Assembly (NCBI RefSeq): GCF_003025595.1
Contig: NZ_PYMI01000013.1
Coordinates: forward strand, 1-64,000
DNA from: Photobacterium ganghwense
Lineage (GTDB): Bacteria; Pseudomonadota; Gammaproteobacteria; Enterobacterales; Vibrionaceae
Reading direction: 5' to 3'
Length of the DNA: 64,000 nucleotides
The position numbers and the translations under genes are program-made. Positions 16,820 through 23,905 of the stretch are shown here, in pieces. The notes beneath the pieces are model-generated. The model had not been told where the DNA came from. It saw only the letters and a program-made list of their open reading frames with translations, and searched no databases. Every line of letters starts with the position of its first letter. Position 1 is the stretch's first letter.

Positions 16820-17497
16820 TCACTTTAGCAACTCAATGGTCGCCTGGCGGGCCGCATCCGGATCCCGCGCCATGATGCCATCAACCACTTGCTGGTGCAG
16901 CTCCAGCTTGAGCAACCGGTCGCGGATTATCACCCGGAAATAATTTTCAAACACCGCCTTGAACAGGTTGCCAAACGGGCTGATAAAGTGATTGCCGGAA
17001 GCAAAATAAATCAGCTGATGGAACCGGGTATCCACATCGACCCAACGCTCCTGATCGAAGTGCTCACCCAGCTCATGCATTTCCACCATCAGGGCACACA
17101 GCTGCGCACGATCAGCCTCACTGGCATTCAGGGCAGTTAACGCCGCGGCTTCCGGTTCCAGCGTGATACGGACGCGCTGAAACTCTGAGACCAGTTCTTC
17201 GTGCTGATCGAAATTGAGCCAGGCCAGTAAATCCTGATCCAGATAATTCCAGTTGCGCTTTGGCAGTACCCGGGTACCGATACGCGGGCGGGGCAGAACC
17301 ATCCCTTTGGCCGCCAGCATTTTGATCGCTTCGCGAATGGCAGTCCGGCTGACACCATACATTTCTCCCAGCTCAACTTCGCCGGGCAAGATCTCACCAG
17401 GAGCCGGTTCGCCGCGCAGAATCTTCTGTCCGATCGCTTCAGCCAGTTTATATGACAGGTTACGGCTGGTGACCTGACGTTGCAGATCGTGATCCAT
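16820..17497 (-). CDS. GntR/FCD-family transcriptional regulator
   Basis: A 225-residue repressor-type protein. Residues 15-76 form the GntR winged helix-turn-helix (LPGEVELGEMYGVSRTAIREA is the recognition region), followed by the WNYLDQDLLAW linker typical of DgoR/sugar-acid-responsive members, and an FCD effector domain from about 95. In the FCD domain D and H of VDTRFH and H of ELHQQVVD are metal-ligand candidates, but the third C-terminal histidine of many FCD proteins is absent. The protein ends abruptly at LLK, slightly short. The ligand cannot be told from sequence; no sugar-acid operon is adjacent. Probably autoregulated through the inverted repeat upstream. It is not the fatty-acid FadR. 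Confidence 0.85.
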   Translation of the reverse strand: MDHDLQRQVTSRNLSYKLAEAIGQKILRGEPAPGEILPGEVELGEMYGVSRTAIREAIKMLAAKGMVLPRPRIGTRVLPKRNWNYLDQDLLAWLNFDQHEELVSEFQRVRITLEPEAAALTALNASEADRAQLCALMVEMHELGEHFDQERWVDVDTRFHQLIYFASGNHFISPFGNLFKAVFENYFRVIIRDRLLKLELHQQVVDGIMARDPDAARQATIELLK

Positions 17498-17521
17498 TTA
17501 CTTCCTCCAGAGGCTCTTGTT

Positions 17522-17539
17522 ATTGACCTGCCTGTCAAT
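17522..17539. promoter_or_regulatory. Inverted repeat before the GntR gene
   Basis: ATTGAC and GTCAAT face each other across six bases, 25 bases upstream of the GntR start codon. It is the size and position of an autoregulatory operator; the motif is not one I can match to a characterised regulator. Confidence 0.4.
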
Positions 17540-17842
17540 CTTTAGCAGGCGTTTATTGCCAGTCAGCCGCATTAGACCACAAAGCCGCGCCGGTGCAACG
17601 GCTTATCTTCTCAGATGGCGAGCTTGCTAACAGTTCGGGTGCAAAATCCCGGCCGGACAAAACGGAAAAACCTTAATCAATATGCCGGATTAATACTCGA
17701 CTTGCGCATAGGTAACTGCTATTCTCGCGGCGAAAAAAACAATGTCTTATTTATTTCCGCTGAGGAACGGCCCAGCCAGCATGAGCAAGCGGAAATACAC
17801 CATAAACCCTGGCCACGGATGAGCCTGACTTGTAGGTAAACC
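17540..17842. other. Gene-poor intergenic segment with candidate promoter
   Basis: I see no convincing gene here. On the plus strand TCGACT (17697-17702) and TATTCT (17720-17725), 17 bases apart, form a plausible sigma-70 promoter that would feed the stretch ending in the terminator at 18025. A 13-codon ORF begins at ATG 17781 with AGGAA some 15 bases upstream (MSKRKYTINPGHG). Confidence 0.35.
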
Positions 17843-18016
17843 ATGCGCCCAACCTCCTTTGTCAGGTACAGCACTCCACGCAGTCCTTCCCGTCTGCGCA
17901 GTACCTTTCACGCTCCAACGGTAAAACCAAAACAACCGCAGACAACGCTGACTGCCGTACCGACCGCTTCCCCGGTCGTCAACCCGATGCCAGCCAGCGC
18001 TGAGCAAGCGGCATAA
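17843..18016 (+). CDS. Candidate small ORF, unrecognised
   Basis: An ATG-started frame of 57 codons, rich in Pro, Ser, Thr and Arg at the start (MRPTSFVRYSTPRSPSR) and ending in PASAEQAA. It has no membrane segment or known motif and only a weak AGGT upstream. In its favour, its stop lies just 8 bases before a strong plus-strand terminator and a promoter-like sequence lies 120 bases upstream. Against it, the composition is low-complexity and Arg/Pro rich, as is common in non-coding GC-rich DNA. It may instead be part of a small RNA. I do not recognise it and assign no function. Confidence 0.3.
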   Translation: MRPTSFVRYSTPRSPSRLRSTFHAPTVKPKQPQTTLTAVPTASPVVNPMPASAEQAA

Positions 18017-18024
18017 CCGGTCCG

Positions 18025-18054
18025 ACAGGCAGCTTAGGCTGCCTGTGCTTTTTT
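18025..18054 (+). terminator. Strong orphan terminator
   Basis: Perfect nine-base stem ACAGGCAGC / GCTGCCTGT, loop TTAG, then GCTTTTTT. No recognised plus-strand gene lies before it, so it must end an unassigned transcript (small ORF or sRNA). It lies about 95 bases upstream of yihD. Confidence 0.85.
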
Positions 18055-18149
18055 CTGTCCCACCGGTTGGTATCACGCCGGAGAATGGTATACTTTTTAC
18101 CCTTATAAAAAGTACGACATTACCCCAGCCTTTATTTGCGGAGCCTGTT

Positions 18150-18416
18150 ATGAAAACCCATCGCGTCAACGAGCTGATCGAGCTGCTTCATCCGGAATGG
18201 CAGAAAGACCCAGACCTTAACCTGGTTGAGTTTCTGCTTAAGCTGGCGGAAGAAGCCAAGTACCAGGGCAAGCTGGAAGACCTGACCGACGATGTGCTGA
18301 TTTACCACCTGAAAATGCGCAATGCGGACAAGCAGGCGATGATCCCGGGCATCGCCAAAGACTGCGAGGAAGATTTTAAAACCGCCATTCTTCGCGCCCG
18401 TGGCATCATTAAGTAA
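18150..18416 (+). CDS. yihD: YihD family protein (DUF1040)
   Basis: An 88-residue cytosolic protein nearly co-linear with E. coli YihD (89 residues), with the family's central LTDDVLIYHLKMR and C-terminal EEDFKTAILRARG segments. No catalytic motif is known. Here, as in E. coli, it lies in the dsbA-yihE neighbourhood, though the order is changed and ccoG intervenes. The ATG at 18150 has GCGGAG upstream; the longer in-frame reading would run through the upstream terminator and is rejected. Confidence 0.9.
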   Translation: MKTHRVNELIELLHPEWQKDPDLNLVEFLLKLAEEAKYQGKLEDLTDDVLIYHLKMRNADKQAMIPGIAKDCEEDFKTAILRARGIIK

Positions 18417-18431
18417 TCACACAATCTTATC

Positions 18432-18475
18432 CGCCAGTGCCCACTCACCGCCGGCACTGGGCGGTGCCTTTTGTC
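18432..18475 (+). terminator. Possible terminator of yihD
   Basis: CGCCAGTGCC pairs with GGCACTGGGCG (one bulge) around an 11-base loop, followed by GTGCCTTTTG. The T-run is short and offset, so termination may be weak. Confidence 0.5.
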
Positions 18476-18693
18476 CTTTCCCTTTTATTAATTTTCCTTC
18501 TGTTATAGTCCTTTAGCACCCATTCTGTATCTGTTGCTCAAACTATGACCTTGCTAGAGTTATCGCTCCAGCGGCTGAGATATAATCGCTCGATAACATT
18601 CTGTTACGAATGACACAATCGGCTCGGCAATGTACCGGCCGTCAACCCCTGACTATAGTTACCCATAGGGGGCTACCCAAGGAAAGTAATGTC

Positions 18694-20115
18694 ATGAGCC
18701 AAGAGAAAATCAAGATCAAGGATATCACCCCGCCCACGTTCAACCCCAAAACGCATAAAGGGGAGGCGGATCGCTTCAATCCGAACAACCGGATTTACGT
18801 CCGGGCCGTAAAAGGGATTTACCAGCAACTGCGCCAACGTATGGGCTGGCTGCTGATGCTGCTGTTTTTGGGCCTGCCGTGGATCCCGTACGGTGATCGC
18901 CAGGCCATCCTGCTCGATATCGGGCAACAGCAGTTTAATTTCTTCGGCACCACCCTGTGGCCGCAGGATCTGACCCTGCTGGCGACCCTGTTTATGATCG
19001 CGGCCTTTGCCCTGTTTTTTGTCACCACCTTCCTCGGCCGGGTCTGGTGCGGTTATTTCTGCCCGCAAACCGTATGGACCTTCATCTATATCTGGTTTGA
19101 GGAAAAGCTGGAAGGGCCGGCCAACAAACGACGCAAGCAAGATAGCATCGCGCCCACTGCCAAACTGATGGGACGCAAGGTACTCAAGCATATCGCCTGG
19201 CTGGCGGTTGCGCTGGTCACCGGGCTGACCTTTGTCGGTTACTTCCTGCCGGTCAAAGCGTTGTTTATCGACTTTTTCACGTTCAACACCAGCTTCTGGG
19301 CTGGCTTTTGGGTGCTGTTTTTTGCTGGCTGTACCTATGCCAATGCCGGTTGGATGCGCTCCATCGTCTGCATCCATATGTGCCCGTACGCCCGCTTCCA
19401 GTCAGCGATGTTCGATAAAGACACCTACATTGTCGGCTACGATGTGGCACGCGGTGAAACCCGCGGCCCGCGCTCACGCAAGAAAGATCCGAAAGAGCTC
19501 GGACTGGGAGACTGTATCGACTGTAACCTGTGTGTTCAGGTCTGCCCGACCGGGATCGACATCCGGGACGGCCTGCAGTACGAATGCATCAACTGCGGTG
19601 CCTGTATCGATGCCTGTGACGAAACCATGGAGCGGATGGGATATGAAAAACGTCTGATCAGCTACACCACCGAGCACAAGCTGGAAGGCAAGAAGACCCA
19701 TGTGATGCGGCCGAAGCTGCTCGGCTACGGGGTCGTGATGGTTGCCATGGTGGGCCTGTTCTTCTACTTACTGGCGTCGATTCAGCCCATGGGGCTGGAC
19801 GTACTGCGTGACCGCAACCAGTTGTTCCGGGAAAACTCGGAAGGGTTGGTCGAGAACACCTACACCCTGAAGATTCTGAACAAGACGCAACAGCCGGCCG
19901 TTTTCACCCTGACCGCCAGCGGCCTGGAAGATATCAAATGGTATGGCCCGAGCAAGGTCACCGTGTCGGCCGGTGAGGTTTACTCTCTACCGATCAGCCT
20001 GGGGGTTGACCCGTATGTGATGGAGAGCAGCATTGCCGATATTACATTCACGCTAACCCGTGAAGACGGCACCAGCATCAGCACAGAAAGCCGCTTTATC
20101 GGCGATCTTCGCTAA
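18694..20115 (+). CDS. ccoG: Cytochrome c oxidase accessory protein CcoG (RdxA)
   Basis: Membrane-bound iron-sulfur protein (473 residues) implicated in Cu(II) reduction for assembly of cbb3-type oxidase. It has four N-terminal membrane segments with the WCGYFCPQTVW motif. A soluble ferredoxin domain follows, with cysteines C274/C277/C280/C284-Pro and C298/C301/C304/C308 for two [4Fe-4S] clusters. A fifth helix (about 348-368) and a C-terminal Ig-like CcoG domain come last. Start chosen at ATG 18694 after GGAAAG; the longer reading has no ribosome site. The ccoNOQP and ccoHIS genes are not in the window, so the gene is detached from its usual cluster. Confidence 0.94.
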   Translation: MSQEKIKIKDITPPTFNPKTHKGEADRFNPNNRIYVRAVKGIYQQLRQRMGWLLMLLFLGLPWIPYGDRQAILLDIGQQQFNFFGTTLWPQDLTLLATLFMIAAFALFFVTTFLGRVWCGYFCPQTVWTFIYIWFEEKLEGPANKRRKQDSIAPTAKLMGRKVLKHIAWLAVALVTGLTFVGYFLPVKALFIDFFTFNTSFWAGFWVLFFAGCTYANAGWMRSIVCIHMCPYARFQSAMFDKDTYIVGYDVARGETRGPRSRKKDPKELGLGDCIDCNLCVQVCPTGIDIRDGLQYECINCGACIDACDETMERMGYEKRLISYTTEHKLEGKKTHVMRPKLLGYGVVMVAMVGLFFYLLASIQPMGLDVLRDRNQLFRENSEGLVENTYTLKILNKTQQPAVFTLTASGLEDIKWYGPSKVTVSAGEVYSLPISLGVDPYVMESSIADITFTLTREDGTSISTESRFIGDLR

Positions 20116-20151
20116 CCCCCACGCCTGGATTCGTCCGCGCCACAGCAACAC

Positions 20152-20180
20152 AGACAGGGCCTTTTCCGGCCCTGTCTTAT
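20152..20180 (+). terminator. Terminator after ccoG
   Basis: Perfect ten-base stem AGACAGGGCC / GGCCCTGTCT with loop TTTTCC and a short TATTAT tail, between ccoG and srkA. Confidence 0.75.
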
Positions 20181-20224
20181 TATGGTGGTATACTTGTGCC
20201 ATCTGTAGCTTGCGGAAATTATCC

Positions 20225-21214
20225 ATGACCACCCCACAAGGTTTTAGTTTTGCCGATCTCAGCCCGGACCTGCTGCTCGATGCCCTCGACAGCACCGGGA
20301 TTCGGGCCGAATCCGGCCTGCTTGCCCTTAACAGCTATGAAAACCGGGTCTACCAGTTTACGGCTGAAGATGGCGCGCGTTACGTCACCAAGTTTTACCG
20401 TCCCCAGCGCTGGAGCGATGCCCAGATTCTGGAAGAGCATCAGTTCACCCTCGAACTGGCCGAGCAGGATATTCCGGTCGCCGCGCCTCTGGTCCATAAC
20501 GGCAGCACCCTGCATCATTACCAGGGACACCGTTTCGCGCTGTTTCCCAGCCTGGGCGGGCGCCAGTTTGAAGTGGATAATCTCGATCAGCTGGAGTGGG
20601 TCGGCCGCTTTATGGGCCGGGTGCACAGCGTCGGCCAGAAACAGGCCTTTGCCCACCGCCCGACGCTGGGACTGGAGGAATACCTGTATCAGCCGCGTCG
20701 CCAGCTCGAGCAGGCCGACTTTATTCCGGATCACCTGAAAGCTGCGTTCTTCAATGATCTGGACTTCCTGATTCGCGAAATCGAACAACACTGGGACAAC
20801 AGCTGGCAAAGTATCCGCCTGCACGGCGATTGCCATCCCGGCAACATTTTGTGGCGGGACGGGCCACTGTTTGTGGATCTAGACGACGCCCGTAACGGCC
20901 CGGCCATTCAGGATTTATGGATGCTGCTGAACGGCGAACGCCAGGATAAACTGGTACAGTTAGATACCCTGCTGGAAGCCTATGGCGAATTTGCCGATTT
21001 TGATGTTAACCAATTGAAACTGATTGAGCCTTTGCGCGGTCTTAGAATGGTGCACTACATGGCTTGGCTGGCAAAACGGTGGGAAGACCCGGCGTTTCCG
21101 CAGGCTTTCCCGTGGTTTGCGGATGCAAAATACTGGGAAGGGCAAGTACTGGCGTTCAAGGAGCAGCTGGCAGCACTCAATGAACCGCCATTGCAGCTGA
21201 TGCCGCAATGGTAA
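20225..21214 (+). CDS. srkA: Stress response kinase A (YihE)
   Basis: A choline-kinase-fold Ser/Thr kinase of 329 residues; in E. coli SrkA (YihE) counters MazF-linked death under envelope and oxidative stress and belongs to the Cpx regulon. Catalytic loop HGDCHPGN has D202 and N207, and the metal-binding aspartate is D218 in VDLDD. The start at 20225 matches the family (MTTPQGFSF) and has a modest GGAA upstream. It is followed by dsbA after 71 bases, the same pairing as in E. coli where both are driven by the srkA promoter. Confidence 0.93.
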   Translation: MTTPQGFSFADLSPDLLLDALDSTGIRAESGLLALNSYENRVYQFTAEDGARYVTKFYRPQRWSDAQILEEHQFTLELAEQDIPVAAPLVHNGSTLHHYQGHRFALFPSLGGRQFEVDNLDQLEWVGRFMGRVHSVGQKQAFAHRPTLGLEEYLYQPRRQLEQADFIPDHLKAAFFNDLDFLIREIEQHWDNSWQSIRLHGDCHPGNILWRDGPLFVDLDDARNGPAIQDLWMLLNGERQDKLVQLDTLLEAYGEFADFDVNQLKLIEPLRGLRMVHYMAWLAKRWEDPAFPQAFPWFADAKYWEGQVLAFKEQLAALNEPPLQLMPQW

Positions 21215-21285
21215 TCACCATAAACCAACAAACCGGGCAACACCGCCTGTAAGTTCAGTTATTATTTCAGGGAGTTACAAGAAAC

Positions 21286-21888
21286 ATGTTAAAGAAAATT
21301 CTGGCTTTCGCCAGCATCGCACTGCTATCACTATCCGTTCAGGCGGCAAAATTTACCGAAGGCGACTACTACAAAGTGCTCGACCTGCCAAAATCCAGCA
21401 CCCCGGTCGTCACCGAGTTTTTCTCGTTCTACTGCCCACACTGCCATAACTTCGAGCCGATGATCCAGCAGCTGAAAAAAGCCCTGCCGGACAATGCCAA
21501 GCTGCAGAAAAATCATGTTTCTTTCATGGGCGGCGCGATGGGCACATCTATGAGTAAAGCCTATGCCACGTCAGTGGTTCTGGGTGTGGAAGACAAGATG
21601 ATTCCGGTGCTGTTTGCCCGCATTCACGACATGAACAAACCGCCACGCAATGACGAAGAACTGCGCCAGATCTTCATCGACGAAGGCGTAAAAGCGGAAG
21701 ACTTTGACGGTGCATTCAACAGCTTTGCCGTCAACTCCATGGTAAACCGCTTCAATAAAGCGTTTAAAGACAGCGGTCTGACCGGCGTGCCAGCCGTCGT
21801 GGTCAATAACAAGTACCTGGTGCAAACCAGCAATATCCGCTCTGCCGATGAGTACTTCGAACTGGTCAACTTCCTGCTGACCAAATAA
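21286..21888 (+). CDS. dsbA: Periplasmic thiol:disulfide oxidoreductase DsbA
   Basis: Introduces disulfide bonds into exported proteins and is reoxidised by DsbB. The 200-residue precursor has a signal peptide (1-20, ending QAA) and a thioredoxin fold with an inserted helical domain. The active site is C50-P-H-C53, as in classical DsbA, and the cis-proline is P169 in GVPA. A good GGGAG Shine-Dalgarno precedes the ATG. Needed in vibrios for folding of toxins, pili and secretion components. Probably co-transcribed with srkA; a terminator follows. Confidence 0.97.
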   Translation: MLKKILAFASIALLSLSVQAAKFTEGDYYKVLDLPKSSTPVVTEFFSFYCPHCHNFEPMIQQLKKALPDNAKLQKNHVSFMGGAMGTSMSKAYATSVVLGVEDKMIPVLFARIHDMNKPPRNDEELRQIFIDEGVKAEDFDGAFNSFAVNSMVNRFNKAFKDSGLTGVPAVVVNNKYLVQTSNIRSADEYFELVNFLLTK

Positions 21889-21906
21889 GTGCTCCGCACA
21901 CCACGG

Positions 21907-21932
21907 AAAACAGGGCCTCAGGCCCTGTTTTT
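21907..21932. terminator. Terminator between dsbA and comM
   Basis: Stem AAAACAGGGCC / GGCCCTGTTTT with loop TCA and a T5 tail on the plus strand; A-rich on the left, so it may also serve the convergent comM. Confidence 0.88.
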
Positions 21933-21969
21933 GTTTCTGCGGCTGATACCTGTTGCGTTGCAGCTCCTT

Positions 21970-23499
21970 TTAAACCATTTGAGCTGACAACTGTTTCAAT
22001 AACCGATCCATCGCCCGGTAACCGAGCGCTTCCGCCAGATGAGCTCGGCTGATCCGCTCACACCCGGCTAAATCAGCAATGGTGCGCGCCACCTTGATAA
22101 TACGGTGATAGGCCCGAATCGATAAACCAAGCTGGTGCAAGGCGGTTTCCAGAAACTCCGCATCCGGCTTATCCAGCGCGCAATACTTGTCCAGCTCCCG
22201 AGTCGAAAGCAGGGCATTCACCCGTCCGGCACGCCCTTGCATGATATCCCGCGCCTGCGCCACCCGTTGGCGGATCACCACACTCGGCTCCCCCCGATCG
22301 CCCCCATCCGCCAGTGTGCCGCGCGGCAGGGCCGGGATCTCAATCGACATATCGAAACGATCCAGCAACGGGCCAGACAGCCGCCCCAGATAGCGCAAGA
22401 TCGCCTGCGGGTTGGTGCGTGCCTGACTGCCTTCGTAGTAGCCGGTCGGGCTGGGATTTAATGCCCCAATCAGCTGAAAGCGAGCCGGAAACGTCATTTT
22501 GCTGGTGGCTCGGGAGATCACAATCTCGCCGGATTCCAGCGGTTCACGTAAAGAATCCAGCACTTTACGTTCAAATTCCGGCATTTCATCCAAAAACAGG
22601 ATCCCGTTATGCGCCAGGGAAATTTCCCCCGGCCGGGGCACCGAGCCCCCGCCCACCAGCGCCGCCATCGAGCTGGAATGGTGCGGTGTCCTGAAAGGCC
22701 GACGCCGCCAGTTGCCTTCGTGAATGCTCTGTTGAGTCAGCGACGCCACGGCCGCTGTTTCCATGGCTTCCGCGACCGTCATGTCGGGCAACAGATCGCA
22801 CAATCGTGACGCAAGCATGGTTTTTCCGGTTCCAGGCGGCCCCAAAAAGAGCAGGTTGTGCCCGCCGGCCGCGGCAATTTCCAGCGCCCGTTTCCCTTGC
22901 TGCTGACCAATGATGTCCTGCATGTCGCGGGACACGCCACTCGGTGGCGGGTCTTCATGCGGGGCCGAACAGCTGAGCGAGAGGCTAGCCTGTCCGCACA
23001 AATGGCCACATACCGCCAGCAAGGACGGGGCCGATTTGTGGAGAGCCTCCCCCACCAGCGCCACCTGATTGCCGTTCTGATCCGGGACGACCAGGCACCG
23101 TCCGGCCTGCTTGGCCGCGAGCGCCGCAGGCAACGCTCCCTTGACCGGACGCAGCTCCCCCGACAGGGCTAACTCCCCCAAAAACTCGGTATTTTGCAGT
23201 GATGTATCAGGGATTTGGCCGGAAGCGGCGAGTATCCCCAACGCAATCGGCAGGTCAAACCGTCCGCCTTCCTTGGGTAAATCCGCCGGTGCCAGATTGA
23301 CCGTGATCCGCCGGGACGGGAACTCAAACCCGGCGTTGACAATCGCACTGCGGACCCGATCCTTGGCCTCTTTCACACTGGTTTCCGGCAACCCCACCAG
23401 TGCCAGTGCCGGCATTCCGTTACTGATATGGACTTCCACCGTCACCGGCGGCGCTTCCACTCCCACACACGCTCGACTATGGACAATAGCAAGGTTCAT
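21970..23499 (-). CDS. comM: ComM/YifB AAA+ branch-migration helicase
   Basis: Hexameric AAA+ helicase; in Vibrio cholerae ComM drives branch migration of the D-loop during natural transformation. The 509-residue protein has an N-terminal Lon-S5-fold ChlI domain (about 1-165), Walker A GPPGTGKT at 220-227, Walker B LFLDEMPE at 301-308, and a C-terminal Mg-chelatase-type lid. The position beside ilvG is the same as in E. coli (yifB). With dprA in this window it supports a competent lineage. The start is ATG at 23499; no good promoter is obvious upstream. Confidence 0.95.
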   Translation of the reverse strand: MNLAIVHSRACVGVEAPPVTVEVHISNGMPALALVGLPETSVKEAKDRVRSAIVNAGFEFPSRRITVNLAPADLPKEGGRFDLPIALGILAASGQIPDTSLQNTEFLGELALSGELRPVKGALPAALAAKQAGRCLVVPDQNGNQVALVGEALHKSAPSLLAVCGHLCGQASLSLSCSAPHEDPPPSGVSRDMQDIIGQQQGKRALEIAAAGGHNLLFLGPPGTGKTMLASRLCDLLPDMTVAEAMETAAVASLTQQSIHEGNWRRRPFRTPHHSSSMAALVGGGSVPRPGEISLAHNGILFLDEMPEFERKVLDSLREPLESGEIVISRATSKMTFPARFQLIGALNPSPTGYYEGSQARTNPQAILRYLGRLSGPLLDRFDMSIEIPALPRGTLADGGDRGEPSVVIRQRVAQARDIMQGRAGRVNALLSTRELDKYCALDKPDAEFLETALHQLGLSIRAYHRIIKVARTIADLAGCERISRAHLAEALGYRAMDRLLKQLSAQMV

Positions 23500-23687
23500 G
23501 AATCACCATTCTGTTGATACTTTAATCAGATAAGTTAATGAAATTCATAGACTATGTGGCTTAAGTAACCTTTTTTTGTCTACTCGCTGTACAAAAAAGC
23601 GAAAGTTTTTGCTTGTCATGCGAGCGATGTCTGTGTTACCACTTAGTAAACACAACATAGAAACATAAAAAACCGGACAGACAGTCA

Positions 23688-23777
23688 ATGCAATTTAACG
23701 CCAATGTTCTCCTTCTCATTATTAACGTCATCGTGGTGATTATTTCATCGCGAGGGGGACGAGCAGGCGTAAATTAG
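23688..23777 (+). CDS. ilvL: ilvGMEDA operon leader peptide
   Basis: A 29-codon frame, MQFNANVLLLIINVIVVIIS and nine further residues. The middle is a block of control codons: five Ile, five Val and three Leu, exactly the amino acids made by the operon. The stop lies 23 bases before a strong terminator. This is the classic architecture for ribosome-mediated attenuation: scarcity of charged Ile, Val or Leu tRNA stalls the ribosome and frees the operon. The peptide itself has no other role. E. coli IlvL is 32 residues with a similar Ile/Val/Leu run. The ribosome site is weak (GACAG). Confidence 0.88.
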   Translation: MQFNANVLLLIINVIVVIISSRGGRAGVN

Positions 23778-23800
23778 CAATCACATGCAAACACGCAAAC

Positions 23801-23835
23801 AGCCCCCGCAGCCAACCAGCTCCGGGGGCTTTTTT
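23801..23835 (+). terminator. ilv attenuator terminator
   Basis: Stem AGCCCCCG / CGGGGGCT closed by a long loop, followed by T6, between ilvL and ilvG. Formation should depend on translation of ilvL; the C/G-rich left arm can pair alternatively with the GAGGGGGAC run at the end of the ilvL frame only in competing structures that need folding to define. Confidence 0.88.
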
Positions 23836-23905
23836 GTGAACAATAACCAAGAATTCGCTGAATAATTCAGCGCATCGCCAACAGGGACAACAAGGGAGAG
23901 CAGCG

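Noticed and set aside
16820..17497. Calling the GntR gene fadR (fatty-acid regulator)
   Set aside because: The effector domain is FCD with the WNYLDQDLL linker, not the acyl-CoA-binding FadR-C domain.
17747..18169. A 140-codon minus frame between the GntR gene and yihD
   Set aside because: It would cross the strong plus-strand terminator and yihD start, lacks a ribosome site, and is Trp/Gly/Ser rich.
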